DNA of 23,535 nucleotides. Origin: DASVEE01 sp036399695 (GTDB taxonomy: Bacteria; Acidobacteriota; Thermoanaerobaculia; Gp7-AA8). Shown piece after piece: positions 12,859 to 20,278 of this stretch. The notes under the pieces were generated by a model. It was not told the DNA's origin. It ran no database searches and saw only the letters and a program-made list of their open reading frames with translations. Numbering within the stretch: the stretch's first letter is position 1; the number at the start of each line of letters is the position of its first letter. Location: NCBI GenBank assembly GCA_036399695.1, contig DASWMP010000212.1:1-23535 (forward strand). Reading direction: 5' to 3'. Both the position numbers and the translations under genes were made by a program.

Positions 12859-15339
12859 CTACCCGCGCGCCTTCGCCATCGCCTCGCGAAACGCGGCGGC
12901 CAGCGTGCCGACGTCTTCGCGGAGCACGGTGTGGTGCTCGCCGGGGACGGGGATGATCTCGAGGTTGGTGCTGACGTGGCTCCAGCCCAGGTCCAGGGTG
13001 GCGGATTCGGCGCCCCAGCCGTGGCGGGCGACGAAGAGGGTCACGCGGCCTGAGTAGGGGTGGAGGTTTTCCCGTTTGCGGAGGTCTTCGAGGATGCGGT
13101 TCATCTCCGCGGTCTCGGGCGGTGGCGGCGGGGGTGTCCAGCGGCGGCCGTCGAGGAGGGCGCGGGCGCGGCGGCCGACGGCGCGGGCGTAGCGCGGCAG
13201 GTTGACGGCCGGGCGGTCGCGCAGGAGGCTCAGGTGCTTCATGTAGCGACGCCACTTGGGGGCGCGGTCGGGGGCGGCGGCGGTGTCGATCAGGCCGAGG
13301 AACGCTACGGGCGCGCCGGCGCTCGTCAGGTAGCGGGCGATCTCGTATGCCAGCAGCCCTCCGGCAGAGTAGCCGGCAAGAAAGTAGGGCCCCTCGGGCT
13401 GCACAGAGCGGATGGCGTCGGCGTAGCAGGCGGCGACGGCGGCGAAGGTCGTGGGGAAGCTGTCGTGCGCGAAGCCGTGGTGGGTGAGGCCGTAGAACGG
13501 TTGCGCGTCGCCGAGGAGCGCCGCGAGCGGGCGGAAGACGATGACGCTACCCCCTTTGCCGCTGACGCAGAAGACGGGCGGACGTGTCGGATCGCCGGGC
13601 TGCACCACGACCGCGATGCGAGCGAGATCCGCTTTCGTGCGCAGGTAATCCGCCATCCTGGCGACGGTGTTGAGCTCGAGGAGCAGCGACAGCGGCAGCG
13701 CGCGGCCGAGGAGGCGCTGCACCTCGGTGACGAGATGCGCGGCGGCGATCGACGTGCCGCCGAGATCGTTGAAGAAGTCGTCGTGGATCGTCAGCGTGCT
13801 GCCGAGGACGCGCGACCAGATGTCGAGCAGCGTGCGCTCGAGCGGATCGGCGGCGCTCGGATACGTCTCCGGATCGTCTTCCGGCGCGGCGAGCGGCGTC
13901 TGCCAGAGCGCGCCGCGGTCGACTTTGCCGGACGGCGTCATCGGGATCCGTTCGAGGCTGAAGATGCGCGTCGGGATCATCCAGGCCGGCAGCACGGAGC
14001 GGAGTTTCAGGCGGATGGCCCGGGCGTCGACGAAGCGCGACGAGACGACGTAGGCCACGAGCTGCAGCTCGCCGTTCGTGTCCGGCCTGCCGACGACGAC
14101 CGCTTCCCGGACGCCGCCGTGCAGCGTCAGCGCGCTCTCGATCTCCAGCGGATCGACGCGGCGGCCGTGGATCTTGAGGCGCGAGTCCTTGCGGCCGACG
14201 AAGTAATAGAGGCCGTCGGCGTCGCGGCGGAGAAGGTCGCCGGTGAAGAACGTCTGTTTCCCGGAGCCGTCGAGGATGAACTTCTGCGCCGTGAGCTCCG
14301 GATCGTTCCAGTAGCCTTCGACCACGTAAGGCCCGCGCACCACCAGCTCACCCGTTTCGCCGTCCGGCACGTCGTTGCCTTCTTCGTCGATCAGGCGGAT
14401 CTCCACGTCCGGACGGGGGCGGCCGACCGGCACGAGCGGGCCGGGGATCGGCGTGTCGTGGTCGATGCGCATGTGCAGGACGATGCCGGTCTCGCTGGCG
14501 TTGAATCCGCGCTCGAGCGTGCAGCCGCGGGGGAAGTTCGCCTTGTACGCTTCGACGTCCGCGACGGTCATGACGTCCGCGCCGATACGCAGTTTCTTCA
14601 CGCTGGAGACGTCGAGGTTGGGGACGAACATGAAGCGGCGGAAGAGCGCCGGCGTCAGCGTCAGCACCGCGACGCGCTCGCGCCGGACGATCTCGGCAAG
14701 CGTGTCGAGCGACTCGGCACGCGCGTCGAACGCGCAGAGTGTGGCCCCGTTGAGGAGCGACCCGAAGACCTCGTAGGTGGCGCGGGCGAAGCCCGGGAGG
14801 GCCGTGTAGCTGACGCGCACTCCCGGCGCGCGGCCCGTGAGCTCCGCCTGGCCGAGGTTCCGCTCCACGAACAGCCGTTGGCGGGTGATGATCCCTTTCG
14901 GCTGGCCGGTCGTGCCGGAGGTGAAGAGGAGCTGGACGTATTCGTTGGGCTCGATGGGTTGGCGGTGGCGGAGGGCATCCGCCGGTGCCGCACCACTGCC
15001 GACGGCCCACGGCCAACCGTCAACTGGCGGCTCCACGGCCCCCGAGAGATCGACGATGCGCTGCCTCCGTTCGTCCGGCTCGTTCGCGTCGATGACGACG
15101 AAGAAATGGCCGGCTTTCACCACGCCGAGGACGGTCGGGACGAGCGCCACGTGATCGCGGATGACGAGAGCGACGGGGCGGTCACGCGGGAGGTTCTGCG
15201 CGAGCAGCCCGGCCGCGATGGCGTCGGACCAGCGGTCGAGCTCCGCGTAGGTATGGCGGCCGCGCCCGGACACCAGCGCCAGTGCGTCGGGATTCATCGC
15301 CACGATCTGGCGGAAGCGCTCGGAAATCGTTACTGCCAT
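12859..15339 (-). CDS. A-T-TE NRPS-like synthetase (adenylation, carrier, thioesterase)
   Basis: I chose ATG 15339 (GAAGAG seven bases upstream) over GTG 15363. The product has 826 residues. The adenylation domain (about 1-485) shows LFTSGTTGQPKG (138-149), NASETG (280-285), TGDLL (366-370), GRKDSRLKIHGRR (382-394) and catalytic Lys472 in PSGKVD. The carrier domain has phosphopantetheine Ser530 in LGGTS. The thioesterase (about 588-826) has Ser658 in GYSAG, Asp685 and His802. At the A4 motif, FARATYEVF replaces FDxS, so the Asp that binds an alpha-amino group is Ala185; a carboxylic, aryl or keto acid is the likelier substrate. There is no condensation domain. Bacterial and fungal A-T-TE enzymes such as furanone and quinone synthetases condense aryl-pyruvates. 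The gene overlaps the ABC permease gene by 10 bp. Confidence 0.9.
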   Translation of the reverse strand: MAVTISERFRQIVAMNPDALALVSGRGRHTYAELDRWSDAIAAGLLAQNLPRDRPVALVIRDHVALVPTVLGVVKAGHFFVVIDANEPDERRQRIVDLSGAVEPPVDGWPWAVGSGAAPADALRHRQPIEPNEYVQLLFTSGTTGQPKGIITRQRLFVERNLGQAELTGRAPGVRVSYTALPGFARATYEVFGSLLNGATLCAFDARAESLDTLAEIVRRERVAVLTLTPALFRRFMFVPNLDVSSVKKLRIGADVMTVADVEAYKANFPRGCTLERGFNASETGIVLHMRIDHDTPIPGPLVPVGRPRPDVEIRLIDEEGNDVPDGETGELVVRGPYVVEGYWNDPELTAQKFILDGSGKQTFFTGDLLRRDADGLYYFVGRKDSRLKIHGRRVDPLEIESALTLHGGVREAVVVGRPDTNGELQLVAYVVSSRFVDARAIRLKLRSVLPAWMIPTRIFSLERIPMTPSGKVDRGALWQTPLAAPEDDPETYPSAADPLERTLLDIWSRVLGSTLTIHDDFFNDLGGTSIAAAHLVTEVQRLLGRALPLSLLLELNTVARMADYLRTKADLARIAVVVQPGDPTRPPVFCVSGKGGSVIVFRPLAALLGDAQPFYGLTHHGFAHDSFPTTFAAVAACYADAIRSVQPEGPYFLAGYSAGGLLAYEIARYLTSAGAPVAFLGLIDTAAAPDRAPKWRRYMKHLSLLRDRPAVNLPRYARAVGRRARALLDGRRWTPPPPPPETAEMNRILEDLRKRENLHPYSGRVTLFVARHGWGAESATLDLGWSHVSTNLEIIPVPGEHHTVLREDVGTLAAAFREAMAKARG

Positions 15340-16079
15340 GTCGATACTCTTCGGAGGAGCCACTGAATCGGAGTGTTGATGGTAATGCCGATCAGCGAGA
15401 TCGTCACGACGCCCGCGTAAAGCTGCTCGGTGCGCATGGTCTGCAGGGCCAGCCAGATGATCGAGCCGATGCCGGGGCTCATGACCGTGAACTCGATGGC
15501 GATCGTGACGAGCAGGCCCAGATTGGTGGCGATGCGGAGCCCGTTGAGGATCATCGGCAGGCTGCCCGGCAGGAGCACGTGGCGGAACGTATCGAGCCGG
15601 CCGCCGCCGTAGCCGCGGATGACCTCAAAGTAGAGCGGCGAGATCTGCCGCGCGCCGGCCGCGGCGTTGATGAGCGTGGGAAAGAAGACCGTCAGCGCGA
15701 TGGACGTGATCTTGGCCCACTCGCTCACTCCGAAGATGACGATGAAGAGGGGGAAGAGGACGATCTTCGGCAGCGGGTGAATGGCGGCGATGAAGGGATC
15801 GACGATGCGCCGCAGCCGCGGCGACCAGCCGACGCAGAGCCCGGCGATGATGCCGGGAATCGAGCCGCCGATCACGCCGCCGGCGAAGCGCTCGAGCGAG
15901 ATGAGGACGTTGTCGAGGAGGTCGTGCCGCCAGAGCGCGGCCAGCGACGCGGCGATGCGCGACGGCGCGGGGAAAATGAGCGTGTCGATCCACCCGTTCC
16001 GCGCGGCCACTTCCCACGCGGCCACGAGCAGCATCGCGATCCCGGCGGCGGTGAGGCCGTCCTTCACAGAGGTACGCAC
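15330..16079 (-). CDS. SsuC/TauC-like ABC transporter permease
   Basis: The 249-residue product is a six-helix-type inner-membrane permease of the binding-protein-dependent transport superfamily. The ATPase-coupling EAA loop is seen at about 152-175 (EVIRGYGGGRLDTFRHVLLP). The N-terminal FPAPSRI segment (36-42) and the general sequence fit the nitrate/sulfonate/taurine (NitT/TauT) branch. GTG at 16079 is taken as start, with AGGAGG about 14 bases upstream, slightly far. The gene overlaps the ATPase gene by 16 bp and the synthetase gene by 10 bp, so it is translated within one operon. The substrate cannot be inferred from the permease alone. Confidence 0.92.
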   Translation of the reverse strand: MRTSVKDGLTAAGIAMLLVAAWEVAARNGWIDTLIFPAPSRIAASLAALWRHDLLDNVLISLERFAGGVIGGSIPGIIAGLCVGWSPRLRRIVDPFIAAIHPLPKIVLFPLFIVIFGVSEWAKITSIALTVFFPTLINAAAGARQISPLYFEVIRGYGGGRLDTFRHVLLPGSLPMILNGLRIATNLGLLVTIAIEFTVMSPGIGSIIWLALQTMRTEQLYAGVVTISLIGITINTPIQWLLRRVSTWQ

Positions 16080-16915
16080 AGGCTTTCGCGGACCTCCTCT
16101 TCGAGAATGTTCCAGATGCGCCGGTGGATGGCCGCCGTTGCGGCGTCGAGCGTGCGCGGACGGGCGAAGGGGATGGGGATCTCTTCGCGGATCCGTGCGG
16201 GACGTCCGCTCATGACCAGGATGCGGTCGCTCAGGAGGATGGCCTCGTCGATGTCGTGCGTGACGTGCACCACGAGCTTGCGGTGCTCCGCCCAGATCCG
16301 CAGCAACTCCTGCTGGAGCACGAGCCGCGTCTGGGCGTCGAGGGAGCCGAACGGCTCGTCGAGCAGCAGGATCTGCGGATCGGCCACGAACGCGCGGGCG
16401 ATGCCGACGCGCTGGCGCATGCCGATGGAGAGCTGATGCGGCTTGTGGTGCAGAAACTTTTCGAGTCCGACCTGCACGATGAAGTGGCGGGCCCGTTCGA
16501 GCGCATGCTTCCGGTCGCGGTCCTGGAAGCGCAGCCCGAGGGCCACGTTCTCGAGGACGTCGTACCAGGGGAGGAGGCCGTGGTCCTGGAAGACGAGCGC
16601 GGTGCGGAGGGGAGTCGAAAGCGGGGGACGGTTGGTCCCGTCTTCTGGTCTTGCGGTACCTGGGGAACGTTCGACGTCACCCGGTGCATCCGACCGGAAA
16701 TCGGAAGTCGGAAATCGGGAATCGCGGTCGTCGAACACGATCCGCCCCGACGACGGCTCCACCAGTCCGGCGATGATCTTCAGCAGCGTGGTCTTGCCGC
16801 AGCCGCTCGGGCCGACGATGGAGATGAACTCGGAACCGCGGGCTTCGAGCGTGATGCCGGCGAGGGCAGTCGTCGCGCCATAGGACTTCGTGATCGCGTC
16901 GAGGACGAAGCTCAT
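16064..16915 (-). CDS. SsuB/TauB-like ABC transporter ATPase with an in-frame insertion
   Basis: ATG at 16915 overlaps the upstream stop by one base (TAATG). The 283-residue product has a complete nucleotide-binding site: Walker A GPSGCGKT (35-42), Q-loop Gln110 in VFQD, signature LSIGMRQR (162-169), Walker B ILLLDEP (182-188) and H-loop His220. It belongs to the NitT/TauT branch. The oddity is the stretch between FDD (61-63) and ALVFQD (106-111), about 42 residues where relatives have roughly a dozen. This extra segment is low-complexity (SRFPTSDFRS, then a Pro/Thr/Gly-rich part) and is encoded in part by a dispersed GAAATCGG-type repeat. All catalytic motifs flank it intact, so activity is likely kept. 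The insertion would sit on the surface near the beta-subdomain. Confidence 0.92.
   Translation of the reverse strand: MSFVLDAITKSYGATTALAGITLEARGSEFISIVGPSGCGKTTLLKIIAGLVEPSSGRIVFDDRDSRFPTSDFRSDAPGDVERSPGTARPEDGTNRPPLSTPLRTALVFQDHGLLPWYDVLENVALGLRFQDRDRKHALERARHFIVQVGLEKFLHHKPHQLSIGMRQRVGIARAFVADPQILLLDEPFGSLDAQTRLVLQQELLRIWAEHRKLVVHVTHDIDEAILLSDRILVMSGRPARIREEIPIPFARPRTLDAATAAIHRRIWNILEEEVRESLCVPL
16694..16720. repeat. GAAATCGG-type dispersed repeat inside the ATPase gene
   Basis: The plus strand reads CCGGAAATCGGAAGTCGG and continues AAATCGGGA, built of GGAA(A/G)TCGG units. It is closely related to 8021-8044. On the coding strand it gives DSRFPTSDFRS (about residues 65-75), at the beginning of the extra segment of the ATPase. 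Confidence 0.65.
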
Positions 16916-18066
16916 TACTTTTTCGTTGCCGCCGCGTCGATGAACGCCGGGTTCCACCAGAGGTCGAGCGGCACTTTGCCGTCGAGGTAGTGGTTGGCCA
17001 GGGCCCAGTCGAGGAACGGCTGTACACCGGCCGGATCGATGCGGCCGTCGTTGTTCACGGCGACCCAGCAGGAGCGGCGGATGATGTCCGGCGGCAGCTT
17101 CGTGTGCCGGGCTATGGTGGCGATGTTCCGGTCGGTCTTCCCTTCGTTGTAGCGCTGCACGCCCCGGAGGTAGGCGCGCATGTAGCGGCGGCCGAGCTCC
17201 GGATCGTCGCGCAGGAGACGCTTGCCGAAGAGGACGACGGCGGTCTGATGTCCCGGCTCGACGTCCTGCGGGCGGGCCACGACGGCCGCCCATCCTTCGG
17301 CGAGGGCGCTGCTCAGGTTCGGCTCGCTGGTGAAGCGGATGGCGTCCACTTTGTCCCTCGAGCTCGCGGCCGTCCCCTGCGGCATCTGCACGATGACGAC
17401 GTCTTTGATCGTGAGCTGCTGCTTTTCGAGCAGCCGCATGGTGAGGAACTCGAGGCTGCCGCCGCGGGTCAATGCGAGCCGCTCGCCGCGCAGGCTTCCG
17501 TTGCGCGACGCAATCCTCTTCGCCGTCTCGACCGGCGCGATGAACGCTTCGGAGAGGCAATCCCCCGGCGCGCCGTGCCCTTTGTCCGCGACGATCTGCA
17601 GCGGTACGCCTTTGAGCATCATGTTGAAGATGCCGGAGCGCACGCCGGCCGATAGTACGTCGAGCTTCCCCGCGGCAGCCGCGGCGACGGCCGAGTTGGA
17701 GTCGAGCGACACGAATTCAGCGTCGATGCCTTCCTCGGCGAAGAAGCCTTCGTCCTTCGCAATCATGATCGGCGCATAGGTCATCGAAGGATTGACGTTC
17801 ATCGTCACCTTCGTCAGCCGCGCCTGCACCGGCTGCTCGTGCTTCGCACAGCCGGCGAGCACGATAAGGAGCAGTGCGATGAGGAACAGGGAACGACGAG
17901 AGGCCTCCGGCGGGCGGGCACGGCCCGCGGCGCTTGTTGGCAAAGCCTCAGCCCACGATGTCGCACGGATCGTGTTGATCGCGACGCCGTGCGCCGAGCC
18001 TATGGCAACAAGCGCCGCGGGCCGTGCCCGCCCGCCGGAGGCCTCCGGTCGTCCCCTGTCGCTCAA
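16915..18066 (-). CDS. SsuA/NMT1-like ABC substrate-binding lipoprotein with repeat-derived leader
   Basis: The mature part is a periplasmic binding protein of the SsuA/NMT1/THI5-like class: VTMNVNPSMTYAPIMIAKDE, then GFFAEEGIDAEFVSLDSN, typical of the first lobe. A lipoprotein signal is clear: RRSLFLIALLLIVLAGC (57-73), with Cys73 as lipidation site. No ATG lies before it. The best start is TTG at 18066, which overlaps the TonB-receptor stop by four bases and follows a GAGGG sequence. Residues about 7-55 are encoded by a palindromic element (17900-18045), giving a 56-residue leader before the signal. An internal TTG at 17943 or CTG near 17889 could serve as a shorter start. Ligands in this class include sulfonates, nitrate, taurine and pyrimidine precursors; this one is not identifiable by eye. 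Confidence 0.88.
   Translation of the reverse strand: MSDRGRPEASGGRARPAALVAIGSAHGVAINTIRATSWAEALPTSAAGRARPPEASRRSLFLIALLLIVLAGCAKHEQPVQARLTKVTMNVNPSMTYAPIMIAKDEGFFAEEGIDAEFVSLDSNSAVAAAAAGKLDVLSAGVRSGIFNMMLKGVPLQIVADKGHGAPGDCLSEAFIAPVETAKRIASRNGSLRGERLALTRGGSLEFLTMRLLEKQQLTIKDVVIVQMPQGTAASSRDKVDAIRFTSEPNLSSALAEGWAAVVARPQDVEPGHQTAVVLFGKRLLRDDPELGRRYMRAYLRGVQRYNEGKTDRNIATIARHTKLPPDIIRRSCWVAVNNDGRIDPAGVQPFLDWALANHYLDGKVPLDLWWNPAFIDAAATKK
17900..18045. repeat. 146-bp palindromic element with 40-bp perfect arms, within a CDS
   Basis: Bases 17900-17939 and 18006-18045 are exact 40-bp reverse complements. The 66-bp spacer is itself partly symmetrical (CACGATGTCGC and GCGACGCCGTG flanks), so the whole element can fold into one long hairpin. 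It lies between the start codon and the lipoprotein signal of the ABC binding protein and is fully open in that frame. Without it the protein would begin roughly MSDR followed directly by RRSLFL. No transposase lies nearby; it behaves like a MITE or REP-type insertion. Confidence 0.9.
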
Positions 18067-20060
18067 CGCGCCGCCCTCACGCGCACGCCGACGGTGACGG
18101 TGCGGGGGAGGCCGCTGCGGAAGGAGGTGGGGGCGAGGGCCAGCCAGTACTCCTCGTTGAAGCCGTTTTCGACCATGCCGTAGACGTCCAGCCAGGGGCG
18201 GAGCTCCTGTGATGCGGAGATATCGACGACGCGGTGCGCGGGGGAGAGCGAGAGATTCTGCGCTTCGCCATACGAGCGGCTCACCACGCGTCCGCGGACG
18301 TCGGCGGTTGTCCCGCGGTCGCCGCGGAAGCGAAGGCCGAGCGTACCGGCGTGGCGTGGCACCTCGGGCGTCATCTTGCCCACGAGCTCAGGGTTCGGAT
18401 CTTCGATGATCGTCGAATCGGCGAACGTGTAGCCGGCGTCGACCGACCACTTCCGCGTGACGCGGTAATTCGAGATCAGCTCCACCCCCTCGCTGCGCGC
18501 CGTGCCGAGATTCAGGTACTGGAACACGGTGGCCGGCTGCCCCGGCACGTTCGCGCGCGACTGCAGCCCGTCGATCGTGCTGCGGAAGAGATTGAGCTCG
18601 AAGCGGCCGCGGTCCAGGGCCAGCTCGTAGCCCACCTCACCGCCGACCAGCGTCTCCGGCTCGAGGTTCGGATTGCCGAGGACCACGCTGTTGCCCGTCT
18701 GGTTATTGCGGTAGAGATCGCGGAGCGTGGGAGCGTTGAACGCGCGATAGGCGGAGCCGCGGAGCGCCGAGTGAGCGCCGAGAGCGTAGCGGATCGAGAT
18801 GCGCGGATCGAGCTGCTTCGACGACCTCGCCGGATAGAGCGTCGTCGTCCCGCCGATGATCGCGTTCGAGCCGTCGTAATTGCGGAACGTATCGAGGCGG
18901 GCGCTCGTCAGCACCTCCAGGCGCGGCGACGGCTGCCAGCTCGCCTGCGCGTAGACGCCGATGAAGCGCTGCCGTCCTTCGACGAGATTGCGCTGCGTGA
19001 TCGCGCCGGAGCGGTTGAACGTCATCCGGCTTTCGGAGGCGGACATCTGCTGGAGGTCGACGCCGAACGAGACGAACGGAATCACGCCGCTGCGCTGCGC
19101 CGACCATTCGAGCGAGCCGCCGGCGACGTTGGCGGGCGTCGTGGCGTCCTGCGAAACGAATTCTCCGACGCGGGCGCCGAGGATCGTCGAGTTGACGAGC
19201 CGTTCGCTCTGCCGCTGGTAGAAGGCGCGGGCCGCGAGGAGGCTCTTGCTGCCGAGGGCGCGATGGGCGCCCGCGGAGGTCTCGAAGATGTCGCGCTTCG
19301 AATAGGTGCCGGGCGTGCCTTGCGAGATGTCGATCTGCGACAGGCTGCTTTTGAGAAACGCATTCGACCTGTCGGAGATGCGGTAGTCGGCGCGGCCGGA
19401 GGTGATCCAGATATCGATCCACGCGGCTTCGTCGATCGGCCCCGGATCGGGGACGCGGACGAACCCCTCGGCGTCGTTGCGGTTGTAGCTGAGGCGCGCC
19501 GCCAGCTTCTCGGTCACGAGCTGGTCGACCGAAAGGCTCGAGCGGGACGTAGCGCCGGAGCCGTACGAGAAGTCGGCGCGGACGGCGTTCTCTTCCACCG
19601 GCCGGGTGATCAGGTTGATCGTGCCGCCGAGGGCGAAGTTGCCGAAGAGCGACGCGTTGCCCCCGCGGACCACTTCCACCTGGCGGAGCGTGTCGAGCGG
19701 CACCTTCTGCCACTGCACGATGCCGCTGTAGGGATCGTGCAGCGGGACGCCGTCCAGCAGGACGAGCGCGCGGGTGCCGCCGAGGCCGTGCATCGAGATG
19801 CGCTGGTTGTTGGGAGTCGAGCCGCTGCCGCTGATGACCGAGGACTGGACGCCGGGAATCGTCCGGATGAGGTCATCGACGCTGTGCGCTGGCGCCGCTT
19901 CGATCTCTTCCTCGGTGATGACGGTGGTGCTGACGGGCAGGTCGCTCACGCCACGCTCGCTGCGCGTGGCCGTGACGACCACCGTCTCCTCGACCTTCGT
20001 CTGTGCAGGCGGTTCTTCGGCAGTAAAAGAGAAAAGGAAAAGGAGAGCGCAAACGCTCAT
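18063..20060 (-). CDS. TonB-dependent outer-membrane receptor
   Basis: ATG at 20060 follows a GAGGTG ribosome-binding site and opens a 665-residue product with a short signal peptide (about 1-14). A TonB box is seen at EETVVVTAT (24-32). The plug domain follows (about 40-155) with ISMHGLGGTRALVLLDGVPL and VEVVRGGNASLFG. The rest is a 22-strand-type beta barrel, with the usual EPETLVGGEVGYE and NFAL/GGTINLITRP elements. The size suits siderophore, cobalamin or other small-ligand receptors. It is the first gene of a five-gene operon and overlaps the ABC binding-protein gene by four bases, so it probably imports the same ligand across the outer membrane. It is not a SusC type (no long N-terminal extension). 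The frame stays open upstream to 20534, but that part overlaps the neighbouring gene and is not coding. Confidence 0.93.
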   Translation of the reverse strand: MSVCALLFLFSFTAEEPPAQTKVEETVVVTATRSERGVSDLPVSTTVITEEEIEAAPAHSVDDLIRTIPGVQSSVISGSGSTPNNQRISMHGLGGTRALVLLDGVPLHDPYSGIVQWQKVPLDTLRQVEVVRGGNASLFGNFALGGTINLITRPVEENAVRADFSYGSGATSRSSLSVDQLVTEKLAARLSYNRNDAEGFVRVPDPGPIDEAAWIDIWITSGRADYRISDRSNAFLKSSLSQIDISQGTPGTYSKRDIFETSAGAHRALGSKSLLAARAFYQRQSERLVNSTILGARVGEFVSQDATTPANVAGGSLEWSAQRSGVIPFVSFGVDLQQMSASESRMTFNRSGAITQRNLVEGRQRFIGVYAQASWQPSPRLEVLTSARLDTFRNYDGSNAIIGGTTTLYPARSSKQLDPRISIRYALGAHSALRGSAYRAFNAPTLRDLYRNNQTGNSVVLGNPNLEPETLVGGEVGYELALDRGRFELNLFRSTIDGLQSRANVPGQPATVFQYLNLGTARSEGVELISNYRVTRKWSVDAGYTFADSTIIEDPNPELVGKMTPEVPRHAGTLGLRFRGDRGTTADVRGRVVSRSYGEAQNLSLSPAHRVVDISASQELRPWLDVYGMVENGFNEEYWLALAPTSFRSGLPRTVTVGVRVRAAR

Positions 20061-20093
20061 CGATGACACCTCGGGCCCCGGTTGGACGGGCGA

Positions 20094-20099
20094 AGTATA
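20094..20099 (-). promoter_or_regulatory. Possible -10 box for the TonB-ABC-synthetase operon
   Basis: TATACT on the minus strand lies about 34 bases upstream of the receptor start codon, in the gap after the DUF11 gene. No good -35 box is seen 17 bases further up, so an activator or a different sigma factor would be needed. Confidence 0.3.
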
Positions 20100-20151
20100 G
20101 CCGGTCGCTGGTGGCAGCCGGTGGCATGGAAAGAATCGAGACCTGGGCGAC

Positions 20152-20265
20152 GACGTTGTCCGGTGCCCGTTGTCCGTTGTCCGTTGTCCGTTGTCCGTGC
20201 TGCGCTGCACGAGGCTCCCGGCGAAGCGAAGCACGGACAACGGACAACGAACAACGGACAACGTC
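20152..20265. repeat. Hairpin of TTGTCCG tandem units between DUF11 and TonB genes
   Basis: The left side carries GTTGTCCG followed by four tandem GTTGTCC units and ends GTCCGTGC (about 20197-20200). The right side (20231-20265) is GCACGGACAACGGACAACG and then ACAACGGACAACGTC, its reverse complement. The loop is about 30 bp. The same unit occurs at 7923-7951. It begins 13 bases after the DUF11 stop on the minus strand and could end that transcript, although no U-tract follows. Confidence 0.8.
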
Positions 20266-20278
20266 TTCGGCGACGCCG

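Noticed and set aside
13060..15366. Plus-strand open frame of 768 codons opposite the synthetase
   Set aside because: Its translation is an acidic/Arg-rich shadow, while the minus strand shows the complete A, T and TE motifs.
16916..17560. N-terminal extension of the ABC ATPase frame
   Set aside because: It runs out of frame through the binding-protein gene. The ATG at 16915, with the TAATG overlap, is the natural start.
18234..20066. Plus-strand open frame opposite the TonB receptor
   Set aside because: No motifs; shadow of a well-supported receptor gene.
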